From Planctomycetota bacterium (lineage in GTDB: Bacteria > Planctomycetota > Planctomycetia > Planctomycetales > Planctomycetaceae), in NCBI GenBank assembly GCA_016872645.1, contig VGZH01000009.1, positions 1 through 64,000 of the forward strand: 64,000 bases of DNA. The letters run 5' to 3'. Each line of letters opens with the position of its first letter. Positions within the stretch are counted from its first letter, which is position 1. This document shows, piece after piece, positions 1 to 10,132 of this stretch. The notes under the pieces were generated by a model. That model saw nothing but the letters and a program-made list of their open reading frames with translations. It searched no databases and had not been told where the DNA came from. Made by a program: the position numbers and the translations under genes.

Positions 1-379
1 TACTGCTAATCAATGCGACGATTTGCGATGGTTTGCAACAGCCAGCCTTTTGCTGTAACACACGTAGCACAAAGGCATTTTGGCTGAAAACTCAAGCAGC
101 CATTCCGCAAACTACGGAACCGAAGGGGTCATGTCACTGCTGGCGTCCGAGTTTGAAGCGATCCAGCCCGCCACGCCGCTCACGCCCTGACCAGCATCCG
201 CCTCGCCGCCCTCAACCTTGCTCGCCGACTCCACCAATCCGTCGGCTCCCTCTGCCGAGAACACGCCCTCGAACCCCACCTCTTGTTGAACAGACTACGC
301 ATCTTCAAAAAATAGCCAGCCGTGACTTGCCGGTACCCGCGTTCTTGGCGAACGCGGACACGGTCAATCACCTTACACT

Positions 380-1375
380 TCAAAACTCAGTCACGACTTC
401 TCGATTGGATTTGGTTCCAATAGCTCGCCAAGTCGAGAGGCTAATCGTCGAATTGATGAATCGCGTGGCCCCATCGGCCATCAGCGTGTGAACTCCACCC
501 GCGTGAAAACTGCGGGCCGCGAAGTATCCCGGATATGACCACAATTCACATTCGTGGTTGCTTTGAGCGACGTCATTGGGGCGAAACGATGTCGTGTAGG
601 TCCACGATTGATTCGAAACGGCCATAAACCACGAATAACCCCGCCCAACGGTTCCGCCGGATCCTCCAGAAGCACTCCAATTGTTTGTCACTGGGGGGTC
701 AGCACCTGCCTGACAGGCGGAATAATTACCAGCATTTCCTTCATAGCGATAAACCCACGGTTCATTAATTTTGCATTCGGAAACAATCATCGTCGAGGAA
801 GTACCATCCCTCACCTCGGAGATTCGAGTATTGGAGTTGATGGACATGACATTTTGCTTTGAGAGACCGTCATCGGTATTCCCCAAGCACGTCACATAGT
901 TCGTCGGAGCATAGGCCACCGAAGAACCAACCATCTTTCCATCGGTCGGGCAGATGTATCCCGCAATGCGCGTTCTCATGATTGTCGCATGGGCTGCGGC
1001 ATCACCGGGATAAAGTTTCCAGTTGATTTTCTTCGAGGTTTCCGACTGATCCAAAAAGGGCAGAATCCGAGCCTGCCAGCTCAACATGCTGGTGGCCCAT
1101 GAGCCACCGGCAAAAGTGAAGTCCCGAACGGAGCCCGGCGGGAACGATTGGGACTGATCAATATAGTTGTGAATCGCCAAGCCGATTTGCTTGAGGTTGT
1201 TCTTGCACTGACTGCGCCGCGCTGCCTCGCGAGCTTGTTGCACGGCCGGGAGCAACAAGGCAATCAAGACCGCAATGATGGCAATTACCACGAGCAATTC
1301 GATCAATGTGAATCCGGCTTGTTGTTTTGGGGAAAGGCTCTTCACAACAGATCTCCGAAAGATGAAACGAACCAA
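380..1375 (-). CDS. DUF1559 domain-containing protein with prepilin-type N-terminal methylation motif
   Basis: N-terminus [53 protein letters not shown] is the planctomycete DUF1559 pilin-like signature; C-terminal [18 protein letters not shown] matches the H-x-G-G-x-x-x-x-x-x-DG box. Confidence 0.95.
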   Translation of the reverse strand: MVRFIFRRSVVKSLSPKQQAGFTLIELLVVIAIIAVLIALLLPAVQQAREAARRSQCKNNLKQIGLAIHNYIDQSQSFPPGSVRDFTFAGGSWATSMLSWQARILPFLDQSETSKKINWKLYPGDAAAHATIMRTRIAGYICPTDGKMVGSSVAYAPTNYVTCLGNTDDGLSKQNVMSINSNTRISEVRDGTSSTMIVSECKINEPWVYRYEGNAGNYSACQAGADPPVTNNWSASGGSGGTVGRGYSWFMAVSNQSWTYTTSFRPNDVAQSNHECELWSYPGYFAARSFHAGGVHTLMADGATRFINSTISLSTWRAIGTKSNREVVTEF

Positions 1376-1403
1376 AACAATGACGTTGGCCGCGTGATCT
1401 CAG

Positions 1404-1868
1404 TTACCGACCGCGGGGGGCTGACGGCGCGGAGACTCGCGGCTTTACTCCTGTCTCCAGATCGAAATTCTGATTGGTATTTTCCCCTGCCTTCAACGTC
1501 ACCTTTAACGTTGTTTCGGCGTTGTATTTCTCGGGAATGTATTGCTCGACTTCTTTCATCGGTGTTGCTGGCGTGTTGTTCAGAGTTTCCGCCGGGGCGA
1601 CCGTTTTGCCTGTCTCTCGTGTTCCAAATATCGCAACCACGTATTGCCCTTCGACCAGTCCAGCAGAGCGGGGGATTTCATAGGTTCCGTCCTTGATCTG
1701 TGAACCAATCGTTCTGGCATCGTTTACATCGACGGGATCAAATCGAATCGACCCTGTGGCGACGGCTTCGCCAGCGTACTTGACGGTTCCACTGGCCGAT
1801 GCCGGAGGACGCTTGCTTCCACAGCCCACCAAGACTGCCAACAGTAATACCAACATCCAACGAGACAT
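1404..1868 (-). CDS. Small lipoprotein, carboxypeptidase-regulatory-like/transthyretin-like (planctomycete type)
   Basis: Start trimmed to MSRWMLVLLLAVLVGCGSKRPPASASGTVKYAGEAVATGSIRFDPV, giving a lipobox VGCGS. The gene lies just upstream of the codirectional DUF1559 gene, as is common in planctomycetes. Confidence 0.85.
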   Translation of the reverse strand: MSRWMLVLLLAVLVGCGSKRPPASASGTVKYAGEAVATGSIRFDPVDVNDARTIGSQIKDGTYEIPRSAGLVEGQYVVAIFGTRETGKTVAPAETLNNTPATPMKEVEQYIPEKYNAETTLKVTLKAGENTNQNFDLETGVKPRVSAPSAPRGR

Positions 1869-1938
1869 TTTGAATCGAAACCTCCGACACGCGTTTTGTT
1901 GCGATTCGGCATTACAATTCCGAGAGAGCATTCGGTCA

Positions 1939-4794
1939 ATGTGGCTTGGGGAATTCTTCGTGTGGACCTTACGTCGGTTTACTTTGCTGCTGTTCGTGGT
2001 CGTGGCCGGAGGAGTGCTGTTTCGGCCGATTTCCTCGCCAGAGTGTTGGTACGAAATGTGTCGTGGCGGTGTGGTGCTCGATGGATTTCTTCGGCCATCG
2101 CATCGGTTATTAATCCAGGAGTCGTCGGCCGATGCGAATTGGTTGGGTGGTGTCCCGTTTGCCGTTTTGAATGCCTTGGGAGGAATTTCCGGGTTGATGA
2201 ATCTCAAAGTACTCATCGGGGCATTCGTCGCGGCCCGATGCTGGAGATTGACTGGTTGTTCCCGATCACCTCAAACCTGTTGCTGGCTGTGCTTGGCATT
2301 GTTGGCCAACCTGGCGAACTGGGACGTTACGGCCTCGCTTTGGGATGTGATCGGACTCGTGTTGCTGTTTGAGTGTCTACAAAAAGACCGGACTCCCGGT
2401 TGGCGAGAGTTCGTGGTTCTTTGGATCTGGGCTCAGTTGGGGACGCTGGTGGTTGTCGGACTGGCGACGTGGTGCCTAGTTCGTATTTTCGAGCCATTCG
2501 ATCCGACGATCGGGGGACAGATTCTGCTTCGTGATCGCTGGCGTTGGGGAACATTGGCCATTGTCGTGTGCCAATTGACGCCGCGTGGAGTTCATACGCT
2601 TTTGGATTCACTACGGCTGGCCGTCCCACGACTGTTTGAGGACGGCTCAATGCTGGCTGAAACAGAATGGCGTCCATTGTTCTTGGCGAATTGGGACGTT
2701 TCGCATCTCGGCTTTCTCATTTTGGCCGGAAGCTCAATCGGCGTGGCGAGCCGGAGACCGATGTCGTTTCCACGAATCGTCCTAGTTTTGTTGGCGTCAG
2801 GAATGGGACTGCTGTGCCAACGGCATATCGGCATTGCCAGCATCTGGTTGCTGATGTTGTTGACATGCCAAACGCAACATGGAGTTTTGAGTCCAATTCA
2901 GCTCTCGTCGAGTCGGCCACGCATCATTGATTCCGCCTGGGGATTGGCGATGACCGTATTGGCAATCGTGTCCTGGTGGCCGATTGAGGGACGACGACCA
3001 GGTTGGGGACTTGATCCGCGAGTTGATGAGAGGTTGCTTGGGGACGCGATCTCAACGACTTCTTGGAAAGGGACCATTTGGGCAGACGACATTCTGAGTG
3101 CCGGAATGTCGCTGTGGGTGACAAATCAACGAGTCCGCGTGCATGACATCCCCGAGCGGGCATTGCTCGGCGGACGGTTGACGGAGTTTGTCCGCTTGAG
3201 GCGCGATCTCGAACAAGGCCGCCTGATGGCCTATCGCCGCGAGGATCAATCTGCCGGTGGTTGGTGGCTTCCGCTGCGGGATCGCGACACGGACTTAATA
3301 GTTGTCGGCGCGGAACGGACCCAACTCATACGCAGTCTCGAACCAACTCTTTGGAAGCCGTTGTCGTTGGATTCCCCTGTCTTGCCGTTCGGAAAATCGG
3401 GGGAACACGATGTCTCACACCGAATTGTGGACGTGCTGCGACAGCGCGACTTCGTGGAGAACCAAAACTGGTCACCCAGTCTGCTTGGCGCCGCTGGTAA
3501 CGATCGATGTTGGGATGTTTGGGGGGTGCTGCGTGTCTCAGCCAATGTCGAACAAGAATTGCGACAAGCGCGAGTCCTTCAAGCTTTTCAATTGCCGCGC
3601 GCGGGATTGCGTTTGGTGGAGTCGGCCATGCGAACATCGTCCTGGCGATCTCTGGCAGTTGAAGCGACGAAATGTCGGCGAGAACTCGACTTCGATCTGA
3701 CCGCTCACCCTGGTCCCAGCGTAGCGGACTTAAAACTCCAATCGCCCGATCTGAAACGTTGCGGTGCGTGCCATGCCGAGCAGACGAAGCACTTTGGCGA
3801 TGCCGGCCATCACAACACTCTTCGACCACTTGATCGCGAACGTGCTTCGGAGGTTTTCGGTCCCACAACGTTGACGGACCCCGTCGAGGTGTCGGACGTC
3901 CGAATGTCGTGGAAGGACGACACCAGCCAATGTGTGTCGTCGTCCCGTCAGATCGAGCGGGGCATTCCGCTGCAATGGCTGTTTGGTTCGGGGCGACATG
4001 CACGCACGCCGGTCAGCCTGTGGATCAACTCGGACGGACGCGCGGAAGTTCTGGAGCATCGTCTGTCGTGGTATCCACCTCACCAATGGAGCACAACTTT
4101 GGGTCTGAAGGAGACGACGTTCGGAACCTCGCCCGCCACGGGATTCCCCGGAAAAGACGTGCGACGTTCGCTTGAGTCATTAGGCAAGATTCACGACCCC
4201 GCCGCGACTCGCGATTGCTTTGGATGTCACACCACGCGGTCACCAATTTCCGACGATCAACGGTTCGTTAATGACCAACCTGTTGTTTTGGGCGTTTCCT
4301 GCGATCGCTGTCATCCCGGCAGTGCTGATCATGCTCAACACCAAGACCATGGATCGGCGATTCGGCCATTCGACAATTGGCAATCGCTTTCGCCATTGGA
4401 ATCGGTCAATCGCTGCGGCGAGTGTCATCGACGGGCGGACCACTTCACGCCCGACGAATTAAATCCCGACAATCCGTTGTTGCTTAGATTCGCTTCCGTC
4501 GGACTGGTGCAAAGTGCCTGTTTCCGCCGACAGACATCCACACCTTCAAAGCCGACGTCTCGCTCCCAACGCAATCGTTTCGACTGCATCACCTGCCATG
4601 ACCCACATAGGCCCCTGGAAACTGATGCCGCTGTTTATGCGGCGCGATGTGCCGATTGTCACTCCGCCGATGCGCCACGGTGTTCGCAACAGCCCAATGA
4701 TTCCAACTGCCTGCCCTGCCACATGCCGAAAGTCGAAGTTCAACCTCCATTACGGTTCACAGACCATTGGATTCGAGTCAGAAAGTCTCCGTGA
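1939..4794 (+). CDS. Polytopic membrane protein with C-terminal multiheme cytochrome c domain (seven CXXCH)
   Basis: Start trimmed to MWLGEFFVWTLRRF. N-terminal half has many hydrophobic segments; C-terminal part contains CGACH, CFGCH, CDRCH, CGECH, CITCH, CADCH, CLPCH. Confidence 0.85.
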   Translation: MWLGEFFVWTLRRFTLLLFVVVAGGVLFRPISSPECWYEMCRGGVVLDGFLRPSHRLLIQESSADANWLGGVPFAVLNALGGISGLMNLKVLIGAFVAARCWRLTGCSRSPQTCCWLCLALLANLANWDVTASLWDVIGLVLLFECLQKDRTPGWREFVVLWIWAQLGTLVVVGLATWCLVRIFEPFDPTIGGQILLRDRWRWGTLAIVVCQLTPRGVHTLLDSLRLAVPRLFEDGSMLAETEWRPLFLANWDVSHLGFLILAGSSIGVASRRPMSFPRIVLVLLASGMGLLCQRHIGIASIWLLMLLTCQTQHGVLSPIQLSSSRPRIIDSAWGLAMTVLAIVSWWPIEGRRPGWGLDPRVDERLLGDAISTTSWKGTIWADDILSAGMSLWVTNQRVRVHDIPERALLGGRLTEFVRLRRDLEQGRLMAYRREDQSAGGWWLPLRDRDTDLIVVGAERTQLIRSLEPTLWKPLSLDSPVLPFGKSGEHDVSHRIVDVLRQRDFVENQNWSPSLLGAAGNDRCWDVWGVLRVSANVEQELRQARVLQAFQLPRAGLRLVESAMRTSSWRSLAVEATKCRRELDFDLTAHPGPSVADLKLQSPDLKRCGACHAEQTKHFGDAGHHNTLRPLDRERASEVFGPTTLTDPVEVSDVRMSWKDDTSQCVSSSRQIERGIPLQWLFGSGRHARTPVSLWINSDGRAEVLEHRLSWYPPHQWSTTLGLKETTFGTSPATGFPGKDVRRSLESLGKIHDPAATRDCFGCHTTRSPISDDQRFVNDQPVVLGVSCDRCHPGSADHAQHQDHGSAIRPFDNWQSLSPLESVNRCGECHRRADHFTPDELNPDNPLLLRFASVGLVQSACFRRQTSTPSKPTSRSQRNRFDCITCHDPHRPLETDAAVYAARCADCHSADAPRCSQQPNDSNCLPCHMPKVEVQPPLRFTDHWIRVRKSP

Positions 4795-5099
4795 ATCGTA
4801 TTTCAACTCAGGGCTCTAAGTGTGCCTGGCCATTCGCCACCGATTTTTTGGAGTGCCCCCCGTTTTTGTGCGCGCCGAGAAGCGTAAATTGCGAACGAGT
4901 CCTCAACGCCGTGACCGAGTTCATCGACCACCACAAAGACTTGAAGGGCAAGTCCCGACTGTCTTATGCCTTATGCGCTCCTGGGCGACGGAATGGACCT
5001 GAAAACCCACACGCACAAACTGATTCAAGGGAACGCTGCGGCAGTCTGAATTCTTCGACTGACTTGATCGCGAATTCGGTGCGCAGAGAATCACCGCAC

Positions 5100-5340
5100 G
5101 CGGGCTGTCGTTGTGGGTTGCAAACCGCCAACGGCTGAAATGGCAAGCAGCGGAACGATCCCTAATTCGTTCGGCCGACTTGCTGACTTTCGACACGCAG
5201 TTCACAGCCGATCCCGGGCCTCTACGCTGCCGGCGAGCTGACAGGTTTGGCGGAGATCAATGCCAAAGCCGCGCTCGAACGAACATTAGCCCTCCCAAGC
5301 TTTTTGCGTATATGCTGCTTTTTTACCCTGTAACAACGAT
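5100..5340 (+). pseudogene. Decayed fragment resembling the C-terminus of a FAD-dependent oxidoreductase
   Basis: From 5214, PGLYAAGELTGLAEINAKAALERTLALPSF resembles the GLYAAGE-x-x-G FAD-binding end of fumarate-reductase-like flavoproteins. The upstream part (SADLLTFDTQFTADPG) is in a different frame and no start is present. Confidence 0.4.
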
Positions 5341-5480
5341 TTTTCGACATGGGGTAGACCGCGACTGCCAAAACCGGCTGGAAGTACCTTGGGCGTTTTT
5401 TTGCCCGATACCCACCACGGCATCGACACGTCATTCGCATTCGACTTCGATGAGTTGCTGAGCGGACAGTCGTGATCGCG

Positions 5481-6047
5481 TTACTTGTCGGAGGCGAACT
5501 CGGAGAAGAAACCCTCCCACAAACGCTTTTCGCGTGCGGTCGAGGGATAGACGACTTCCAGCAGGAGATCGCGGCGTAGGAGATGGTCTTCAAGCTGGAT
5601 CGTCTCCAAGCGGCTGAGGTCTTCTCTGCCCAATTTCCAAAGCAGCCACGCCAGAACGCTCGGCGTTTCGGCTGGTTTCACGGTCGCCTCCAAATGGTCG
5701 CGTGCCCATTTCAGAGCGTCGGTCAAATTGCAGTCCCATGCGGTGACTCGTTGAGCCAGTTCGATGAGTTCTCGCCGCTCGTCATCCGTGTGTCGGATGA
5801 CGACCCCTTCGTTGACGATCTCGATTTCCTCGCCGTCGTCGTCTTGATCGGACATCGTTTGCGACACGGCTGCGCCTTTCGGCCGAAACTTGCTCAACAT
5901 CGCGTCCCACGATTTGCGACGAGCAACCTCTTTGCTGTGCCCCGCCGCCCTCAAACGTCGCCGCTCGGTCTCCCGGTACTCGCTGGCGGTTGGCCAGCGT
6001 CCTTCTGCCCGCAATCGCTGGTAATCCCTCAACTCCTTCTCGGTCAT
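5481..6047 (-). CDS. Hypothetical protein
   Basis: Start trimmed to MTEKELRDYQRLRAEGRWPTASEYRETERRR; codon bias and acidic/basic composition look like a real gene. Confidence 0.65.
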   Translation of the reverse strand: MTEKELRDYQRLRAEGRWPTASEYRETERRRLRAAGHSKEVARRKSWDAMLSKFRPKGAAVSQTMSDQDDDGEEIEIVNEGVVIRHTDDERRELIELAQRVTAWDCNLTDALKWARDHLEATVKPAETPSVLAWLLWKLGREDLSRLETIQLEDHLLRRDLLLEVVYPSTAREKRLWEGFFSEFASDK

Positions 6048-6319
6048 GTCGCCCTCCTTCAAAAAATTGATCCCAAAAAAATTTGGAAACACTGCGCGGG
6101 ATTAGCCACCTACTGGAGACGCCGCGACCGGGTGGGGGTCTGGGCAAAAATCCGTCCGGCGAAATCTCTGCGCCCTCAATTCGTCAACGCCTTCGCCAGC
6201 GCCGCCGGTTCGTCCGCCGCCAGCTTGGCCAGCACTTCGGCGACATCTTGGCCGCTCGTTGGATCGGATGCCGTAGCGACGCTCACCGACGCCTCGTTGA
6301 TCGCTCCAGGAATGCAGCA

Positions 6320-6535
6320 TCATCGCGACACCCTGCTTTCGTGGGCGGCGGCAACCGAGTGCGGATGCTCACCGCAGTCAGCATCCAAGGCGGCGAGAAT
6401 CATCCGCTTGACAACCGCCGACAACAGCGGCCACGCGCTCACCAGCCGAGCCAAATCGGGGTCTGTTTCATCAGCCGACATCAGCCGTTCGCAGCCGGTT
6501 TCCGCCATCTCCGTTGCAACCATTTGTGCAACCAC
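6320..6535 (-). CDS. Small hypothetical protein
   Basis: 71 aa; LARLVSAWPLLSAVVKRMILAALDAD resembles a short helical motif I recall from planctomycete hypothetical or integrase-associated proteins. Confidence 0.4.
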   Translation of the reverse strand: MVAQMVATEMAETGCERLMSADETDPDLARLVSAWPLLSAVVKRMILAALDADCGEHPHSVAAAHESRVSR

Positions 6536-6667
6536 ACTCGAAATATCTGCGTTTTTACGGCGTTTACGACGGTCTACGAAACCGAAGGGGTTATCGCTTT
6601 ATGGCCAAGCTTCATTTCGGAACCGGGCCGCGTAAGACGAATCACCGTCCCTTCTTCCTGGCGAACT

Positions 6668-7585
6668 TCAATGGTCTCGTTCGAGAACGAACCAAGCCAT
6701 CGCTTGGAGGCGTTGGCCGCGCTCACCCAATGGAGCAATTGCAAGACAAGCCTCGTTGATCAAGTCGCGCGCCATCTGTCGGCTGCGGTCCACGCCGATC
6801 AGGCCAGGGTACGTCAGTTTGCCGAGACCCGCGTCCTTGCCGACTCCTTTGCCGAGCTTGTCCTCTAAACCGGTCACATCGAGCACGTCGTCGGCAATCT
6901 GAAAGGCCAAACCGATGCAGGTGCCGTAGTGATCGAGCATGCCGAGCGTCGCGACATCAGCTTGCGCGATGCGTCCCCCCATCGTCAGAGCCGAACGGAT
7001 AAGTCGGCCGGTCTTCCGCCGATGAATCGACTGGAGGTGTTCGAACATTTTCGTGCCGCGATCGGTTTGGCTTTCGGCTTCGAGGTCCGCCACTTGACCA
7101 CCGACCATTCCGCAGGCTCCGGCCGCGAACGCGAGGTCCGCGCAGCAGGCCGCTGCGACCGCAGTTGGACGGACGTCACGAGCGGTGACCTCGAACGCCA
7201 ACGTCAGCAGTGCATCTCCCGCCAGAATTGCCAGTGCTTCACCGAAGACTTTGTGATTGGTCAGTCGACGCCGGCGGTAGTCATCGTCATCCATCGCTGG
7301 CAGGTCGTCGTGAATCAGCGAGTAGGTGTGAATCATCTCGAGGGCACACGCCGCTGGCACAGCCGCGTCGGAGTTGCCGCCACACGCCTCGCAAGCCATC
7401 AGCACTAACACCGGTCGCAAACGCTTGCCGCCGGCGAGCAGGCTGTACGACATCGCCTCGCGCAACCGTGGCGGACACTCGCCGCCGAGTCCACCGTCGG
7501 TCGTGAGGTACTTCGCCAATGCCTGCTCGACTTGCGTCTTCCAGCCGGACCATGACGCTTGCAATGAATCGGCACTGTCAGACAT
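6668..7585 (-). CDS. ispA: Polyprenyl synthetase (geranyl/farnesyl diphosphate synthase)
   Basis: Contains LLAGGKRLRPVL, IHDDLPAMDDDDYRRRRLTNHKVFGEALAILAGDALLTLAF and FQIADDVLDVTG. Start trimmed to MSDSADSLQ. Confidence 0.95.
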   Translation of the reverse strand: MSDSADSLQASWSGWKTQVEQALAKYLTTDGGLGGECPPRLREAMSYSLLAGGKRLRPVLVLMACEACGGNSDAAVPAACALEMIHTYSLIHDDLPAMDDDDYRRRRLTNHKVFGEALAILAGDALLTLAFEVTARDVRPTAVAAACCADLAFAAGACGMVGGQVADLEAESQTDRGTKMFEHLQSIHRRKTGRLIRSALTMGGRIAQADVATLGMLDHYGTCIGLAFQIADDVLDVTGLEDKLGKGVGKDAGLGKLTYPGLIGVDRSRQMARDLINEACLAIAPLGERGQRLQAMAWFVLERDH

Positions 7586-7601
7586 GAGGCAGACCTTTGT
7601 C

Positions 7602-7660
7602 GCCGCGTTTCGCCAGAACACGGGCAGCGAACCCAAGCCGGCGTTCTGGCGAAACGCGGC
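7602..7660. repeat. Intergenic inverted repeat, 18-bp perfect arms (GCCGCGTTTCGCCAGAAC / GTTCTGGCGAAACGCGGC)
   Basis: Arms 7602-7619 and 7643-7660 are exact reverse complements, in the gap between two codirectional minus-strand genes. Confidence 0.9.
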
Positions 7661-7676
7661 TACGAATTGTGACGTA

Positions 7677-9113
7677 CTATTTGTCCGATTTCAGTTTGAA
7701 CTTTACGTTGACCTTGCCCTTGTTGTCGGCCAACCGATTCCAAGCCTCTTCGCAGCGCAAGAAGAGCTGGCCTTCCCCGGGGGCGACAAAGACTCCGTCG
7801 GCGGGGATCGCGAATGGCTCGCTTAGTTCGTAATCGTTGAACAGCACTCCGACCAGTTGACCGGGTTTGAACCGGGACTCATAGTGCATGACGCTCGGTA
7901 ATTCTTCGAGAGCCTCGGTTGCACTTTTGGATGCTCGCTTTGGTGTTGCGGCCTTGGAAGATTTTCCCGGCTTCTCGAGATCCGGCTTCGAAGCGGGCAA
8001 CTCGGCACCGAACGGAGTGAATTCCGGGCCATCGGCCGACAGACTCCAAGTTCCTTCGGCGGAGATTTCGATCTCGTCGCCCGCTTTGACCTGTAATCGC
8101 GACGCTTGCCATCCGCGTTTGGCCTCGACAACACAAGTGACGGGCAATGCTGCTGTCACGGAGCGGAATTTCGTCTTCCAGTCCCAGGCGGTCAGCGTAA
8201 CTTCGTAGCCCAGATCGAAGTTTTGCAGAAAGAACAAATACTCGAACGCAATCTCTTGAGACATCGAACCGTAAACGCGTTCGAACGTGGCGTCAGGTTG
8301 ATCGGCCAGGATGCCCAGTCCCAGAGGACGGAATCGGTCAAAGTAATTCGGATTGTTCGCGAGCAGATGACAGAGCGCCCAACGCCAAGCATAGTTCTGC
8401 CATGAGTCGCCGGTCTGGTCGCGACCGTTGACAATCGCTCGAAGCGGCTTGGGTGGGACACTCCGCAAATACTTCACATTTTGGGGCAGGCAATGCACGC
8501 GAGACTCTCCCTCGCGCCAGCAGTGTCCCATCTCGGCCATCCCTTCGGCGTACCACGTTGGCCCCGCTCGGCCAAATGTCTGATGACAGTAGGCGTGGAC
8601 CGCCTCGTGCTGCGGAACGCCTCGATCGGCGATCGCGTACACTCGCGACTTGGCGGCCAGCAACTGGCCCGTCTGTCGATTCACCGAACCGCGCGTGATC
8701 GTGAGTCCCGCCCGTTGCTCAATTGATTCACGACCAGGAGGCTCCAGCGAATCGGGAGGCCAGACCTCCAGATCACGCACCACGAACATCTCGATGGTCT
8801 GTTTGTTTGGCCTGCCCCAATACTTCGAAATCAACGCCAGCATAGTCTCCAATCGCTTGAGCAATTCATTGGCTTCCTCAGCGGGCAAGTCGGTATGCAC
8901 CAGAAAATTCGCCGAACGATAGTCTCGTGGCCCACTCGACGGAGCGGAGTCCACCTTCTTGCCCTTTTCTTTGGCGTTCGACTTGGCGGACGTTTGACCT
9001 GACACAAAATCCGGCAAGGCGAGAATAGCCAAGACCGACAGAACCATCGCCAAGAGTTGACGAGCCGTCGCCGTTCGTGACCAGTTGTTGAATGGTGATG
9101 GGTTGATGCTCAT
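7677..9113 (-). CDS. Secreted gluzincin-like putative metallopeptidase (DUF1570-like)
   Basis: Signal-like N-terminus MSINPSPFNNWSRTATARQLLAMVLSVLAILALPDFVSG; HEAVH (HExxH) followed by TWYAEGMAEMG. Confidence 0.75.
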   Translation of the reverse strand: MSINPSPFNNWSRTATARQLLAMVLSVLAILALPDFVSGQTSAKSNAKEKGKKVDSAPSSGPRDYRSANFLVHTDLPAEEANELLKRLETMLALISKYWGRPNKQTIEMFVVRDLEVWPPDSLEPPGRESIEQRAGLTITRGSVNRQTGQLLAAKSRVYAIADRGVPQHEAVHAYCHQTFGRAGPTWYAEGMAEMGHCWREGESRVHCLPQNVKYLRSVPPKPLRAIVNGRDQTGDSWQNYAWRWALCHLLANNPNYFDRFRPLGLGILADQPDATFERVYGSMSQEIAFEYLFFLQNFDLGYEVTLTAWDWKTKFRSVTAALPVTCVVEAKRGWQASRLQVKAGDEIEISAEGTWSLSADGPEFTPFGAELPASKPDLEKPGKSSKAATPKRASKSATEALEELPSVMHYESRFKPGQLVGVLFNDYELSEPFAIPADGVFVAPGEGQLFLRCEEAWNRLADNKGKVNVKFKLKSDK

Positions 9114-9271
9114 TACTCTCAGCTTTCCGCGCAGCGACGGAGTTGTCGCGGGATACCAGAGTCGCGGGCCTTTCAACAGTTTGCAACGTCAATAGAATCC
9201 GGCCCACCGACAAGTTGAATTTCCCGCCAGAGGAGTTCCACCGAGTGTCCCCCGATTCGTTGCCGCGATTG

Positions 9272-10114
9272 ATGTCGACCACCGCTGATATCGCCGAGTT
9301 GCGTCGCCGCGTCGCTGCGTCCCGGCATGCAGGCCAGCTTATCGGCTGCGTGCCAACGATGGGCGCGCTGCACGCCGGACACGTCAGTTTGATGCAACAA
9401 GCTCGTGCGGAATGTGACTTCGTCATTGCCACGCTGTTCGTGAATCCGACTCAGTTTGGGCCGAAGGAAGACCTGCAAAAATATCCTCGGCCGTTTGAGC
9501 TGGACTGCGACAAGTGCCGCGCGGCGGGAGTTGATCTGCTGTTTCATCCCGACGCTTTAACGATGTATCCGGCTGGGTTCGCGACATTTGTCGAGGTCGA
9601 CGAGCTGACTGCCTCTTGGGAGGGAGCTGTCCGGCCGACTCATTTTCGAGGTGTGACAACAGTCGTGGCGAAGCTGCTGAATTTGACTCAGCCGGACAAG
9701 GCGTACTTCGGTCAGAAGGATTTTCAGCAGCAAGCGATCATCCGTCGTATGTGCCGCGACCTCGACATGCCGACTCAGATCGTCACATGTCCCACGGTGC
9801 GTGACCCTGATGGATTGGCGCTAAGCAGTCGTAATGCCTACCTCAACCCCAGCGAACGAGCGTCGGGGCTGTCGCTGCATCGAGCGTTGTGCTTGGCTCG
9901 CGCGAAGGTGCGGGCAGGCGAGACAAACCTCGCGGCGATTCGTCTGGCCATGCGAGCGGAAATGGAACAGACTCCCGGCGTCGCCGCCGATTACGCGACG
10001 ATCGCCGATCCAGACTCATTGGTCGAATTGAACGAACCGCAATCGCGCATGGTCGCGCTGGTGGCAGCTCGCGTGGGACCGACTCGGTTGATCGACAACT
10101 TGTTGATTCCCTGA
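9272..10114 (+). CDS. panC: Pantoate--beta-alanine ligase
   Basis: VPTMGALHAGHVSLMQQAR, FVNPTQFGPKEDLQKYPR, FRGVTTVVAKL, PDKAYFGQKDFQQ, LALSSRNAYL. Confidence 0.97.
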   Translation: MSTTADIAELRRRVAASRHAGQLIGCVPTMGALHAGHVSLMQQARAECDFVIATLFVNPTQFGPKEDLQKYPRPFELDCDKCRAAGVDLLFHPDALTMYPAGFATFVEVDELTASWEGAVRPTHFRGVTTVVAKLLNLTQPDKAYFGQKDFQQQAIIRRMCRDLDMPTQIVTCPTVRDPDGLALSSRNAYLNPSERASGLSLHRALCLARAKVRAGETNLAAIRLAMRAEMEQTPGVAADYATIADPDSLVELNEPQSRMVALVAARVGPTRLIDNLLIP

Positions 10115-10132
10115 CCGCCAACGGAGTAGTTC

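Noticed and set aside
337-357. CCGCGTTC/GAACGCGG hairpin as a Rho-independent terminator for the DUF1559 gene
   Set aside because: Stem is good but no T-run follows on the minus strand; treated as a possible repeat-family member instead.
5583-6635. 350-aa plus-strand ORF
   Set aside because: Antisense to the 5481-6047 gene and neighbouring minus-strand coding; no domain seen.
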